Positions 33,239-43,319 of a DNA stretch of 64,000 nucleotides are shown here, piece by piece. Source of the stretch: Desmodesmus armatus (Eukaryota > Chlorophyta > Chlorophyceae > Sphaeropleales > Scenedesmaceae). The notes beneath the pieces are model-generated. The model saw only the letters and a program-made list of their open reading frames with translations. It did no database searches and was not told the origin of the DNA. Both the position numbers and the translations under genes were made by a program. The stretch's first letter is position 1. Each line of letters opens with the position of its first letter. The stretch covers positions 558,001-622,000 of the forward strand of contig VIIQ02000039.1 in the NCBI GenBank assembly GCA_007449985.2, in the 5' to 3' direction.

Positions 33239-36200
33239 GTGGTTGACTCACTCATACTGATCACAGCTGCCCCTGCTGTTGGTGGTTTGACTAGTAACAC
33301 CAGGGACAAGGGATCTAAGAGGGTTGCGCATGTCCATCATGCTGGGGATCTTCGCACCAGCATCCAGCAGCAGCAGCAACAGCAGCAGGGTGTTCCGGCT
33401 CACAGCAGTGCGGCCCAGCAGTCGTCCCAGCTGCAGCCACAGCATCCCGCTCCCAGTGCGGCCCAGCAGTCGTCCCAGCTGCAGCCACAGCATCCCGCTC
33501 CCAGTGCACCAGCAGACAGCGACGACCGCAGCAGCAGCAGCGGCAGCAGGCATCCGGGCATGCTGAAGGAGGCGCGGGAGCTGCTGCCCAAGCTGACCAA
33601 AAGCATGACCGTGCCCCAATGGCGGGGTATGGTGGATCAGGCGATGATAGCAGTGCGGGAGATGATGCCCACAGCACGGTTTACAACGCGGGAATTTGCC
33701 ATCCTGCTGCGTGCCCGCATCGACTCCTCTCTGAACTCGGAGCTGGCAAACATGCCGGCAGAAGCAACCACCAGCGTCGACAGCCTCTTTGCAGCCCTGT
33801 CAGTGCTTCTGCCGTCTGATGAGCAGGACCTGCAGCGGCGTCTCGACGACCTGCCACCTCAGAGCACAGAGCAGGCCGAGGTAATCGCAGGTACAATCTA
33901 CAAGGCATACCAGGGGGCCCGGGTGCCGCTACCTGAGGGGGTTGAGCGCTACCAGCTGTTTGCGCTCAAGTATGCCACCCAGGCAGCCCTGTTCATCCAG
34001 CAGGCCCTGAGGACTGTCGCGCCCGGCAAGGCCTTTGGTTGGAACGACTTCCTTGCCATCTGCCGGCAGTACGACTCAGCCCAGCCTCGGCAGCAGCGGT
34101 CTGGTCGGCAGCAGTCTGGCCAGCAGCAGCAGCAGTCGGGCCAGCAGCAGCAGTCCGGTCAGCAGTCTGGCCAGCAGCAGCAATCTGGCCAGCAGTCCGG
34201 CCAGCGCCAGTCCGGCCAGCAGTACCAAGCGTCCGGTGGGCGTCAGCAGCAGCAGCAGCAGGGGTCCAGGCACGTGCGCTTTGCGCCTGCCGCCAATGGC
34301 ACCTCATATGAGGAGGAGCGCAGCTACGGCTCTTCCTCACCAAGACAGCAGGGTGGGAGTAGTTTCCGGGGCGGCCGTGGGGGCCGTTCGGGCTACAACA
34401 ACAGCAATGGCGGCAGCAGCAGCTCTGCGCCACCTTACAACAGCAACCCCTTTGCCGACACTCCAGGTGACTACGGCGGTCACTATGGGGGCTCGGGACC
34501 AACAGCAGGTGGGGTGCGGTACAGCAGCTTCCTGGCAGGGGCAGTGGTGAGGCCCGATTTCGCTCCAGCGGCTGGGTCCACCAGCATCTCGCCCCTGGCA
34601 GCGCGCAGCAGCAGCGGTCTGGCCGCTGCCTCAGCCAAGTCCGCGGGGCGCAGTGTGCCTCGTGCAGCAGCCGCTGTCAGCAGGTCTATCTCTGGCGCAG
34701 CACTGGGCTCCCTGTTGATGTCAGGCCCACCTCTCAACAGCGCAGCTGGCGTCGGCAGCACAGGCAGTGCCATCAGCAGGTCGGGGCTGTCCGAAATCAC
34801 ACCAGCAGACGAGGACTGCCCCGCCTACAGCAGCAGCGGTGGCAGTGCCCGTTTGTCTGCTGGGCAGTCTACCCACAACAGCAGCAGCAGTGGCAGGAGC
34901 AGCCTGGCGGCTGCTGCGCCCCTCTACAACAGCGGCAGTAGCAGCAGCACCGGTGTGCCTGCAGCCCTGTTTTCTTCTTCTGGCGGCAGCAGCGGCGGCA
35001 GCAGCGGTCTGCCTGCTGCCCAGCCTTCACACAGCGGCGGCAGCAGCAGCTATTCAGCTGCTGCACCCCCTGACAGCAGCAGCAGTAGCAGCGGCCCTTG
35101 CGCCGCTGCCCCTTCTTACAGTCCCGGCGAGCGGCTCACGTCAGAGGCCTTCTTCAGCCTTGTGCAGGCAATTTCAGCAGCAACACAGGCCCCACTGGCA
35201 GCGACAGCAGCAGCTGCCACGTCAGTGCCGCCAGTGCGCAGCCGTAAGCCACGGGGCGCTGAGCGTGTGGTGTCGGAGTCACCACAAGATGCAGCAGAGC
35301 CCCCTGCAGCAGCAGCGCCCGCCCCGGACCCTACGTTAGTGCGTTTGCAGCACCAGCTGCGCAACCTCCAGACCCCAATGTCCATGCAGACCCTCATTGC
35401 TACGGTCAGCGCTCCTGGTTTGGAGCAACTGCGGGCGGTGCTCACCCAGCTGGGCGAGGTGTTGGGCCTCCCCACTGGCTCATACGTCCCAGTAGCCGCT
35501 GGTGTTCTGGCGGCCTCTATACTGCAGACCAGCAGTGTCGACGAGGCCCCGGCATCCCCCGTGCAGCACCCCGGCAGCCCTGCAGGTTTGGCTTCAGGCG
35601 CCCTGCCTTACAGCAGCCTGGCAGCGGCAGTACGCAGCGATGGCAGTAGCAGCAGCAGCGGCTCTGCGCCCGCTGCTGGTCCCTCTCGCATCAGCAGCAG
35701 CAGCAGCCCCCGCGCGTCAGGACCGCCCCCTCCTGCCACGCCTTACAAGGATGCGGTGCAGTCGGAGGTGGTCACTGTCCCGTTTACCACACCCATCACG
35801 GTGACAGGTGGGGTTCAGGGGCGCCACTTTGGGACGGTTCTCGACATTGGGTGTACTTACTCAATCATGAACAAACCGTGGCTGCGCAAGAACAGCCATG
35901 TGTTCTTTTACCCCGGCAGCCCTGTGGAGCTGCTGGCCTTCGAGCCGCCCGCCCCCTCCCTGGGTGTCATGCTGGGCGACACACGCAGCCAGGCGACACA
36001 CCTGCTGCGCAACGTGCCTCTTGAGCTGGGTGACGGCATCTACAGGGTCAACTTCCTGGTCATGCCGCACTCCATGTTTGACGTTGCGCTTGGGCTTGAG
36101 TTTATGGACGCATACGCGGCGCGTGTGTCCACCAAGGCTTACGGGCTGCCCGGCACGGGCCCCCAGCTATACATCCCTACCCCGCGCTCCTTCTGCCGCC

Positions 36201-36325
36201 GCAGCCTGCAGCAGTCCTGGCCCGCCGGGCAGGCCTTCTACCACAACAAGGTACCGGGCCACTTCACCATCAGCAAGCAGCGTTACAACGCTGTGCAGGT
36301 GGCGCCCAGCTCCCTCTCTGCCTAG
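33239..36325 (+). CDS. Retrotransposon gag/protease ORF (Ty3/gypsy type)
   Basis: The frame is open from 33230; the first in-frame ATG is at 33560, giving 921 residues, and 5' truncation is possible. Residues after the ATG look like a gag capsid-type helical domain (about 33560-34080). A Ser-Gly-Gln repeat tract (34080-34260) and a long Ser/Ala-rich region follow. At 35,750-36,180 there is an aspartic-protease-like domain: GTVLDIGCTYSIMNKPWL, with DIGC in place of the usual DTG/DSG, then VALGLEFMDAY. No CCHC zinc knuckle was seen. The TAG at 36323-36325 ends the frame, and pol begins 53 bp later in another frame. Confidence 0.8.
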   Translation: MVDSLILITAAPAVGGLTSNTRDKGSKRVAHVHHAGDLRTSIQQQQQQQQGVPAHSSAAQQSSQLQPQHPAPSAAQQSSQLQPQHPAPSAPADSDDRSSSSGSRHPGMLKEARELLPKLTKSMTVPQWRGMVDQAMIAVREMMPTARFTTREFAILLRARIDSSLNSELANMPAEATTSVDSLFAALSVLLPSDEQDLQRRLDDLPPQSTEQAEVIAGTIYKAYQGARVPLPEGVERYQLFALKYATQAALFIQQALRTVAPGKAFGWNDFLAICRQYDSAQPRQQRSGRQQSGQQQQQSGQQQQSGQQSGQQQQSGQQSGQRQSGQQYQASGGRQQQQQQGSRHVRFAPAANGTSYEEERSYGSSSPRQQGGSSFRGGRGGRSGYNNSNGGSSSSAPPYNSNPFADTPGDYGGHYGGSGPTAGGVRYSSFLAGAVVRPDFAPAAGSTSISPLAARSSSGLAAASAKSAGRSVPRAAAAVSRSISGAALGSLLMSGPPLNSAAGVGSTGSAISRSGLSEITPADEDCPAYSSSGGSARLSAGQSTHNSSSSGRSSLAAAAPLYNSGSSSSTGVPAALFSSSGGSSGGSSGLPAAQPSHSGGSSSYSAAAPPDSSSSSSGPCAAAPSYSPGERLTSEAFFSLVQAISAATQAPLAATAAAATSVPPVRSRKPRGAERVVSESPQDAAEPPAAAAPAPDPTLVRLQHQLRNLQTPMSMQTLIATVSAPGLEQLRAVLTQLGEVLGLPTGSYVPVAAGVLAASILQTSSVDEAPASPVQHPGSPAGLASGALPYSSLAAAVRSDGSSSSSGSAPAAGPSRISSSSSPRASGPPPPATPYKDAVQSEVVTVPFTTPITVTGGVQGRHFGTVLDIGCTYSIMNKPWLRKNSHVFFYPGSPVELLAFEPPAPSLGVMLGDTRSQATHLLRNVPLELGDGIYRVNFLVMPHSMFDVALGLEFMDAYAARVSTKAYGLPGTGPQLYIPTPRSFCRRSLQQSWPAGQAFYHNKVPGHFTISKQRYNAVQVAPSSLSA

Positions 36326-36377
36326 AGCAGTAGGGTGCCGCTTCAGAGTGTCTTAGTGTTGTTCTCGTCCGTTGTCA

Positions 36378-39338
36378 ATGTCTGTTGTTCATGAGTCTTT
36401 TGTGGAGCCCGCCCCCGAGCGTGGCCTGCCCTCTGAGGCAGATGTTGAGGCAGTCATGGCCGCTTTGCAGTTGCAGCGGGAGCGTTATGCTCACCTCACT
36501 GATGAGCAGTTTCACCGGCTGCAAGTCTTGTTGTTTGCTTATGTGGATATCTTTTCTGTGGATGGGGCCTCTTTTGGGTGTGTGGCTCGGGATAAAGAGT
36601 TCTATCATCGCATCCCAACGGGTGATGCTCGCCCTATTACTCAGCGCCCTTACAAGCTGAGTTATGCACAGGCTGTGTGGCTCAAGGGTGAATTGGATCG
36701 GCTGCTCCAGTTGGGGGTCATTCGCCCCAGCAGTAGTCCGTGGATGTCCCCTGTTGTGATTGTGCCCAAGCCGAATGGGAGCTGGCGGTTGTGTGTTGAC
36801 ATGCGCTTGCTCAACAAGTGTACAGAGGCAGACCCCTACCCCCTCCCTACTGTTGAGGAGATGCATGCGGCTATGGGCGGTTGTGCCCTGTGGTCGAAGA
36901 TGGATTTTGTGAGTGGGTTTTGGCAGGTGGAGATCCATCCTGACGACTGCCACAAGTGTGGTCTCACCACCCCTCATGGCAACTTTGAGTTTGTGCGTAT
37001 GGTTATGGGCATGCAGTCGGCTCCCTCCACGTTTCAGCGTCTCATGGACACCATGCTGGCGGGAGTGGAGCATGCTAAAACGTATATTGACGATACTTTT
37101 ACCTTTACGCCTGACTTTGACAGTCAGATTGCGGCTCTTGAGCGTGTTTTTGAGCGCACCAGGGAGTACAAGCTCACCATGAACCCCCTGAAGTGCAGCT
37201 TTTGTGTTGAGGAAGTGGTTTGTTTGGGGCATTTGGTGTCCGCTGAGGGCATCAGTCCTGTGATGGACAAGGTGGCAGCCATTCTTGAGCTGCAGCCCCC
37301 TACTAATGCCAAAGCTATGCGTCGGTTTTTGGGCATGATGGAGCAGTACCGGAAGTACATCCCCCGCTATGCTCTCTTGGCGGCTCCTTTGCAGCTTATG
37401 TTGCGCCGCAATGTTGCGTATGTGTGGACGGATGAGGCTATTGTGTCTTTTGAGGCTCTGAAGGAAGCTTTGTGCTCGGCCCCCGTGCTGGCCTTGCCCA
37501 ACTGGGAGCAGCCATTCATCCTCACCACTGATTGGAGCCGTGTGGCTATTGGTGCTGTATTGTCACAGGAGCATCCGGGTACGGGTGAAGAGCACCCCAT
37601 TGCTTTTGCTTCTCGTGCGCTTACCCCAGCTGAGCGGAACTATGCCGCCACTGAAGGGGAGTGTCTTGCTGTCAAGTGGGGTGTGGATAAGTTTCATTAT
37701 TATCTGCATGGCCGCCACTGGCAGTTGCGCACTGACCACAAGGCCCTTGAGTGGCTCAATACTGCTAGATTCACCAACTCCAAGCTGGAGCGGTGGGCTA
37801 TGCAGTTGCAGGAGTATGATTTTGATGTTGAGTATATCCAGGGTTCTACTAATGTGGTGGCTGATTATTTGTCCCGTGCCTCTGAAGCCACCCTTGAGCG
37901 GGAGGATGGCACGCGTGAGTCTGTGGTGTGTGGTGTGGCTGGTGGTGTGGTGCCCTGCAGTTCTGCTTGGCCTGCCGAGGCCGCTAAGCAGGCAGACTTT
38001 GATTCTGTGGTTTGTGATGTATGCCAAGACCCAGGGGTTTTTGATAACATGGCCATTTGTTCAGGTTGCAATCGCTGCCTGCACCTGCGTTGTGTTATGC
38101 CTCCCCAGTCCACAGTCCCCACCGGTGAGTGGTACTGCCCCGGTTGTGACCCGCTGTTTGGCAATCTGGAGGAGTTGTTTGATGCTGCGCCCATCTTGCA
38201 GTACACAAGCTGTGACCCCTACTGCAATGAGGTTTTGCTTTCCTTTGTGCGCAGTGGTTATGATGAGGTTTTCTTGGAGGGTTTGCCTTCCCGCACAGCG
38301 CGTATTGTGCGCCACAGGGCGGCTTCTTTGCGCCCTCACCTTCGATTGGATGGTTGGTTGATGGTCATGCGGCATGGCACGTCTGGTGTCCCGCAGTGGC
38401 TCACTTGCCCACCTTTGTCTTACCGCTGGGACATCATTCGCTGTATGCATGATGCCCTTGGCCATGCTGGTACCCGTCAGTTGAGCGCTAGCATGAAGCA
38501 GCATTTCCACTGGCGTGGTTTGGATCGTGATGTTTCGTTGTTTGTTGCACAGTGTGATGCGTGCCAGCGGCGCAAGCTGGTCATTGCTGCGCCGCCGCCC
38601 CTCACTGAGCCCATTATCAGGGGCCCCTTTGAGCATGTTCATGTGGACTTGTGTGGTCCGTTTGACACGCCTGTGGCTGACCTGCATGGCAGGCTGTTTA
38701 TGCCTGAGAAGCCGATCAAGGCGTATGTTGTCCTAATGATCGACTACTTCACCAAGGCCGCTGAGTTTGCTGTCGTGTATGACAAGCAGGCCCCGTCTGT
38801 GGCGAAAGCTTTCTATTATTCGTGGATTTGTCGTTATTTTGTGCCCTCTCATGTCACCACCGACAATGGGTCGGAGTTTTCCGATGAGTTTAAGCACTTG
38901 CTGGCGCGGCTTGGTATCAAGCATGTGCACACCACAGCCTGCCACCCCGCAGCTAATGGTGTTGTTGAGCGGCTGGTTCAGTCCTTCAAGGCCATGCTTG
39001 TGAAGCATGTCAACGAGCACCCCCTGCACTGGTTGCAGAGTATGCCTGTCATGCGGCAGCAGTACTGGGCTCGTTTGCATACTGTTTTGGGCATGTCACC
39101 GCATGAGATGGTTTTTGGTCGTCGGCCTGTTCCAGTCATGCCCTTGGCGCGCGAGTTTATCGCTGCCGCTACTGTGGCTGACGTGTCGGTTGTGCCTGAC
39201 GAGTTTGAGTGCCCTGATCCCCATTCACATGTTTATCATATGCGGCGGTTGTTCGAGGGTTTCGATGCTACGGTGTCAGGCGATTCGGCAGCAGTTCGCC
39301 AAAAACGCAGCTGCTTGGCCGTTGCGTGGTGGCAGTAG
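36378..39338 (+). CDS. Retrotransposon pol: reverse transcriptase, RNase H, PHD finger, integrase
   Basis: The ATG at 36378 follows an in-frame TAG at 36354, so pol is a separate ORF of 986 residues. Reverse transcriptase spans roughly residues 60-290, with RLCVDMRLLN, a gypsy-type catalytic YIDD near residue 235 and CLGHLVSAEG. RNase H follows (TTDWSRVAIGAVLSQE, then ATEGECLAVKWGVDKF). Residues ~545-595 form a PHD finger with a C4-H-C3 pattern: CDVCQD, CSGCNRCLHLRCV and WYCPGC. The integrase has the HHCC zinc motif (H...H, CDACQRRK) and a DDE core: HVDLCGPF, TTDNGSEF, NGVVERL. Domain order RT-RH-IN marks Ty3/gypsy. The frame ends prematurely at 39338, and the integrase C-terminal part continues in the +1 frame. 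Confidence 0.92.
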   Translation: MSVVHESFVEPAPERGLPSEADVEAVMAALQLQRERYAHLTDEQFHRLQVLLFAYVDIFSVDGASFGCVARDKEFYHRIPTGDARPITQRPYKLSYAQAVWLKGELDRLLQLGVIRPSSSPWMSPVVIVPKPNGSWRLCVDMRLLNKCTEADPYPLPTVEEMHAAMGGCALWSKMDFVSGFWQVEIHPDDCHKCGLTTPHGNFEFVRMVMGMQSAPSTFQRLMDTMLAGVEHAKTYIDDTFTFTPDFDSQIAALERVFERTREYKLTMNPLKCSFCVEEVVCLGHLVSAEGISPVMDKVAAILELQPPTNAKAMRRFLGMMEQYRKYIPRYALLAAPLQLMLRRNVAYVWTDEAIVSFEALKEALCSAPVLALPNWEQPFILTTDWSRVAIGAVLSQEHPGTGEEHPIAFASRALTPAERNYAATEGECLAVKWGVDKFHYYLHGRHWQLRTDHKALEWLNTARFTNSKLERWAMQLQEYDFDVEYIQGSTNVVADYLSRASEATLEREDGTRESVVCGVAGGVVPCSSAWPAEAAKQADFDSVVCDVCQDPGVFDNMAICSGCNRCLHLRCVMPPQSTVPTGEWYCPGCDPLFGNLEELFDAAPILQYTSCDPYCNEVLLSFVRSGYDEVFLEGLPSRTARIVRHRAASLRPHLRLDGWLMVMRHGTSGVPQWLTCPPLSYRWDIIRCMHDALGHAGTRQLSASMKQHFHWRGLDRDVSLFVAQCDACQRRKLVIAAPPPLTEPIIRGPFEHVHVDLCGPFDTPVADLHGRLFMPEKPIKAYVVLMIDYFTKAAEFAVVYDKQAPSVAKAFYYSWICRYFVPSHVTTDNGSEFSDEFKHLLARLGIKHVHTTACHPAANGVVERLVQSFKAMLVKHVNEHPLHWLQSMPVMRQQYWARLHTVLGMSPHEMVFGRRPVPVMPLAREFIAAATVADVSVVPDEFECPDPHSHVYHMRRLFEGFDATVSGDSAAVRQKRSCLAVAWWQ

Positions 39339-39582
39339 TCGTGAGCTGGCCCAGTTGAAACCTGGTGATTTAGCTTTGGAGGTTGTGTCTGGGCCTGTTT
39401 CTACTTTGGGTGAAGCTGTCAAGGGTCCCTTCAGGGTTGTTGAGGTTCGCGGCAACGGTGTGGTGGTGCTTACCACGGGCAGCACTGACTTCAAGCAGGC
39501 TGTGCATTTCACCCGCAACATCGGCAACTTGGCTCGGTATCTGGATCGTGCTTCTGTGCGGGCTGCTATGGCGCAGTCGTAG
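39270..39582 (+). pseudogene. Frameshifted 3' end of pol: integrase GPY/F domain
   Basis: In the +1 frame relative to pol, reading resumes with RQQFAKNAAAW and continues through LAQLKPGDLALEV and GPFRVVEVRGNGVVVL to a stop at 39582. The GPF and the surrounding beta-strand pattern match the GPY/F module that ends many Ty3/gypsy integrases. A one-base shift around 39275-39295 separates it from the main ORF, so this copy is disabled or the base call is wrong. Confidence 0.75.
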
Positions 39583-40670
39583 GCTTGTGGACATGGCAGG
39601 TGTTTTTTTGCTGCTGTGGCGGTAACAATCCTCGCGCTACATAATGTAGTGCAGGGTCACTGCACAGTGTAGGTATGGTGTCAGCAGGGTTCTAGCTGTA
39701 CCCTACTGTCACCTGGCCCTGGGTGCCTATACCTGCCAGCCTGTGCAGTGCACCTTGATCGGGTGGTTGTTGTCTTTCTCTTGTTTTGCGTGTGTTACCG
39801 CCACAGTTTGCAGCCCTGTCCCTCTGTCCCTGCCTGCGCCCGTTGTGCTGTTGCAGATTGGTGTGTTTGTGTGTGGTCATTTGGCCAGCTGTCTTGTGCA
39901 GTTGCCGGTGTGGCTTGGCTGGTGCAGCTTTGCGGTTGGTGTGGTTTCTCTTTTGGTGGGTCTCAGGCTTGTTTGGTTGGGGGGGAAAGGCCTAGGCCTG
40001 ACACAGCTTGGTGTAGAAATGCATGCAATGCTGTGTCATTCCTAGCAGAGTCGGATCAGCCTGAGCCCCACAGTAAGGTTGTGAGGGTTGCAGTGGTTGG
40101 AGCAGTTGAAGCAGTGGAGCAGTTGGAGAAGTCCTGTGGTAGCAGTTGTGGCAGCAAGCCGTGGCATTTGCAGCAGGTGTGTCAGGTTTGAGCCCGCATG
40201 TGTGTACAACACACTGTGAAGGGCCAGGTTCAGGTCAATGTGCTGACAGTGTCATGCACTTGGAAAGGATGTGCCGCCCAAAAGTGGTGTGCGTCGTCCA
40301 AAACAACTCGGTAACAATCCTCGCGCTACATGAGCATCACACTGCCCCGATTCTGAGACGACTGTGTGTAATTTTGGCGTATGTTGTCGTACATGTCTGG
40401 TGTTGTGTCCCCTTTTGCAACAGGTGCAAAGGACTTTTGTTCCCCCGGGAGGCCTTGTGAGCTTTTGCGTTGTGTACGGGCTTCGTTTGCTTGCCACATT
40501 GGTTGAGTTGTTGAGTGGCATGCCGGACATTTGGGCCCTGGTGCGCTTTTTTTTAGTGGTTGATGTTTGCTGTCGTTGCTGTGTACATAGTTTTGCAGGG
40601 GTGTCATCCACTAATGTGGGAAGGTCATGCTGCATGCAAGCATCTGTAACATCCTAATTGTGCATCACTG
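39583..40670. other. 3' region of the retrotransposon, possible LTR
   Basis: A perfect 23-bp direct repeat occurs at 39620-39642 and 40309-40331. A purine-rich tract, GGGGGGGAAAGG, lies near 39979, and TGTAA occurs at 40646-40650. These would fit a 3' untranslated region or LTR, but no matching copy was found upstream of 33239, so LTR limits cannot be set. Confidence 0.4.
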
Positions 40671-41474
40671 CACCTCAACACAGGCAGTACACAGCGTGCT
40701 GTCAGCTACTGCCTCAGCATTGAATCCTGCGCATTGCCAACAGGCTGTCTCCTGCCGCCATTGCATACCAGTGTGTCAGTTTTTATGACGGGTGCCTGAG
40801 GAGCTGCTGAGTGTGACAACTGGTGCTACTCATCGGAGACAATTGCAAATGCCTTGCAAGCCAGGGCCACACCAGGGTCGGGGGTGGCTGTTGATGCAAC
40901 GGTGCAGTGGGCCGGCATTAGCCACAGGGAGCAGCTTGATCCAACCCACCTGGTATGTTGCAGATACCGGGGTGAGATGGTGTTTGCATGCCATGCCAAG
41001 TTTGGAGCCTCTTAATAGCCATCATACGGTATGGTAGAGCCTACCATACCGTATGATTTGGTTGCACTGCACTGCAGGACTGTTTGTCCCTGCCGTAGGT
41101 CATCTGTCACAAACACAGACAGCACAGCTGAGAAAAGACCTTAAAAACAACACAACTTGCATCAAAATTGTGTTGACAGCCATCTGAAGGCCTTGCTGAG
41201 GCCGTGCGATTTACTAAGACCAGCCCGCCAACTGTACAGTCTTATCGGCACCATACAAAAGGCGGTTGGCAACTAAAGTGTTCCAACCTGAATATTCTAC
41301 AATTATATCGATGCATATCAGACGCAATCTGCTGCAGGGCCCGTAGCTGCTGTTCTGAAGGTAGGTACAGCAGAACTGCATTGCAGCCTACCACTTATTA
41401 GGTGGGCCAGACTGACTCTTCTTCACGCCCCCGCATTACTACACGATGGCTAAAGTTGTGTTGTTCTTCTGCAC
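40671..41474. other. 5' flank of LRR paralog 3 with a strong palindrome
   Basis: No gene is supported. A perfect 17-bp inverted repeat (arms 41021-41037 and 41041-41057, 3-nt loop) is the main feature. Confidence 0.5.
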
Positions 41475-43319
41475 ATGTACAGCATGACAAGTAAGGCACC
41501 CAAGGCGAAGGAGTCAGCTCCAGATTCAGCACCATCGTTGCTGCTGCAGCTGCCGGATCCTTGCCTGTTGGCAGTGCTCCAGTACTGTGCTGACGACCCA
41601 CAAAGCTTCTTCAGCGCTGCCAGATCACACAGCAGGCTGCATCAGGCAGCTGCGCTGGCACTGCGCAGCATCACAGCAGTGCTGACACAGCAGCAGCAAG
41701 TCAGCAGCGTGCTGCAGTACCTCTCAAAGCACGCTGAGCATGTTGCCAACATCAACCTCAAGGGCAACGGCTGCTTCATCTTCACAATCCGTCAGCTTCC
41801 CCAAAGCCTGCAGGTCACCAGCTTGCAGCTTGACCGCTTCGCCCTGCAGCTGCAGCCTGGCAAAGGCTTGCGGGGCGTGCTGGGGGCTGCAGGAAACAAA
41901 GCTCTCAAGCAGCTGCGACTCAGCAACTGCCAGCTGCTTGATGACTCATCGGATGGGCTGGAAGCAGCACTATCCAACATGCCTAGCCTGGAGCACCTCA
42001 GCATGAGAACTCTGCGCTGCATGGATTCGAATCCCCCAGTCTGCTTTCCGAGCAGAGTCCTGGAGCAGCTGCAGCAGCTTACCTACCTTGAGCTTGTTCA
42101 CATCCAGCTGCAAGGCCCTCACTCAGAGTCGGACTCTATCCCCCAGGGAGTCCTGCAGCCCCTGCAGTACTTGACTAGCCTGGTTGACCTGCGGCTTGAT
42201 TTTCGTTGGTTTCCGAGTTGGGTTGACGGCATCACTGCCAGCATGCTGTCTGGTGCATGCCACATGACACGTCTGAGGCTGTCATACTGCTGTTTAGAGC
42301 CAGCTGCACTTGCGGGCAAGACACAGATGCAGCACCTTGAGTTACGGAACTGCGCGGTGCCTGATGTTACAGCAGGAGTGCAGGTCTTCTCACACCTGCA
42401 GCAGCTGCATCAGCTGACATACCTGACGGTGGCTCACAGCGGGACAGCCCAGCATCGGGGCCCCAGTGCAGCGAGCAACATTCCCGCCAGCCTATTTCCG
42501 CACTGACGGCCAGCAGCATGCTGCAGCACCTAGACATCTGCGGCTGCGTGCTGCCGGCAGGAGCATGGCAATACGTGTTCCCTGCTGGCAGGCAGCTGCC
42601 GCACCTGCAGCACGTGAACCTATCATGCTATGATGCCCCAGCGCTGGAAGGCAGCCGGCTTGTCAGCTGTTGCCCTGGGCTGCAGTGCCTCCACATGCAG
42701 GGGCTGCCGCACAGCCCAGAGCTGCTGGTAGACCTTCAGGGGCTGAGTGGGCTGCACACACTGCACTTCTCAGTTGCACATGGTTCCCCAGCAGAAGGCG
42801 TGCAGGCAGTGTGTCAGCTGACAGGGCTGAGGGAGCTGTCTCTGCTTGTTTGTCCTCACACCACGGAGTGGCAGCTGCTGCAGCTCACTCAGTTGCAGCA
42901 CTTGACACACCTTTACTACAAGGGACCATTCTTTGGTGCTTTCAAGTACTTCCACTTCATCAGACAGGTTGGTGGGCGGGCACCTAGCACTGCTTGACTG
43001 CTGTGCTGAACTAGAGGCACACAGATCAAACACGCACTGCTCTGCCTGACAAACAGCACAACAAACTAATCAGCTTGTGTCAGTTGACCGGACTCTCAAG
43101 CTTATGACACACACAGTGAACTGGATGTTTTGCCACACTTGGTGTTGACTACGGCTTACGTCAAACTGTACTGCTTGTACTGCAACCGATGCAACCGGGT
43201 TTTCTCGTGTGCAGGCGCCTGTTCATGAGCCTGTGTGGCGCCGGCTGCTGAGACTACTCACTACTTGCGACGGCTACACCGAAGGGGCACAGCAGGCGGC
43301 TATGGCACATACGGAGTGA
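41475..43319 (+). pseudogene. LRR/F-box-like paralog 3, one frameshift
   Basis: The ATG at 41475 (MYSMTSKAPKAK; a second ATG at 41484) opens the same architecture as paralog 2. The F-box-like segment is LLQLPDPCLLAVLQYCADD, then FFSAARSHSRLHQAAALAL, followed by LRRs. Near 42,490-42,500 one base is missing relative to paralog 2: the frame reads LFPH-stop, while the shifted frame gives ALTASSMLQHLDICGC and continues through SRLVSCCPGLQCLHMQGL. The donor at 42968 and acceptor at 43214 add the last exon, 43215-43319, with the family motif HEPVWRRLLRLL. Apart from the single deletion the gene looks intact, so recent inactivation or an assembly error is likely. Confidence 0.72.

Noticed and set aside
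42020..42045. Second TTCGAATCC-type B-box motif
   Set aside because: It lies within the LRR paralog 3 reading frame and has no tRNA context.
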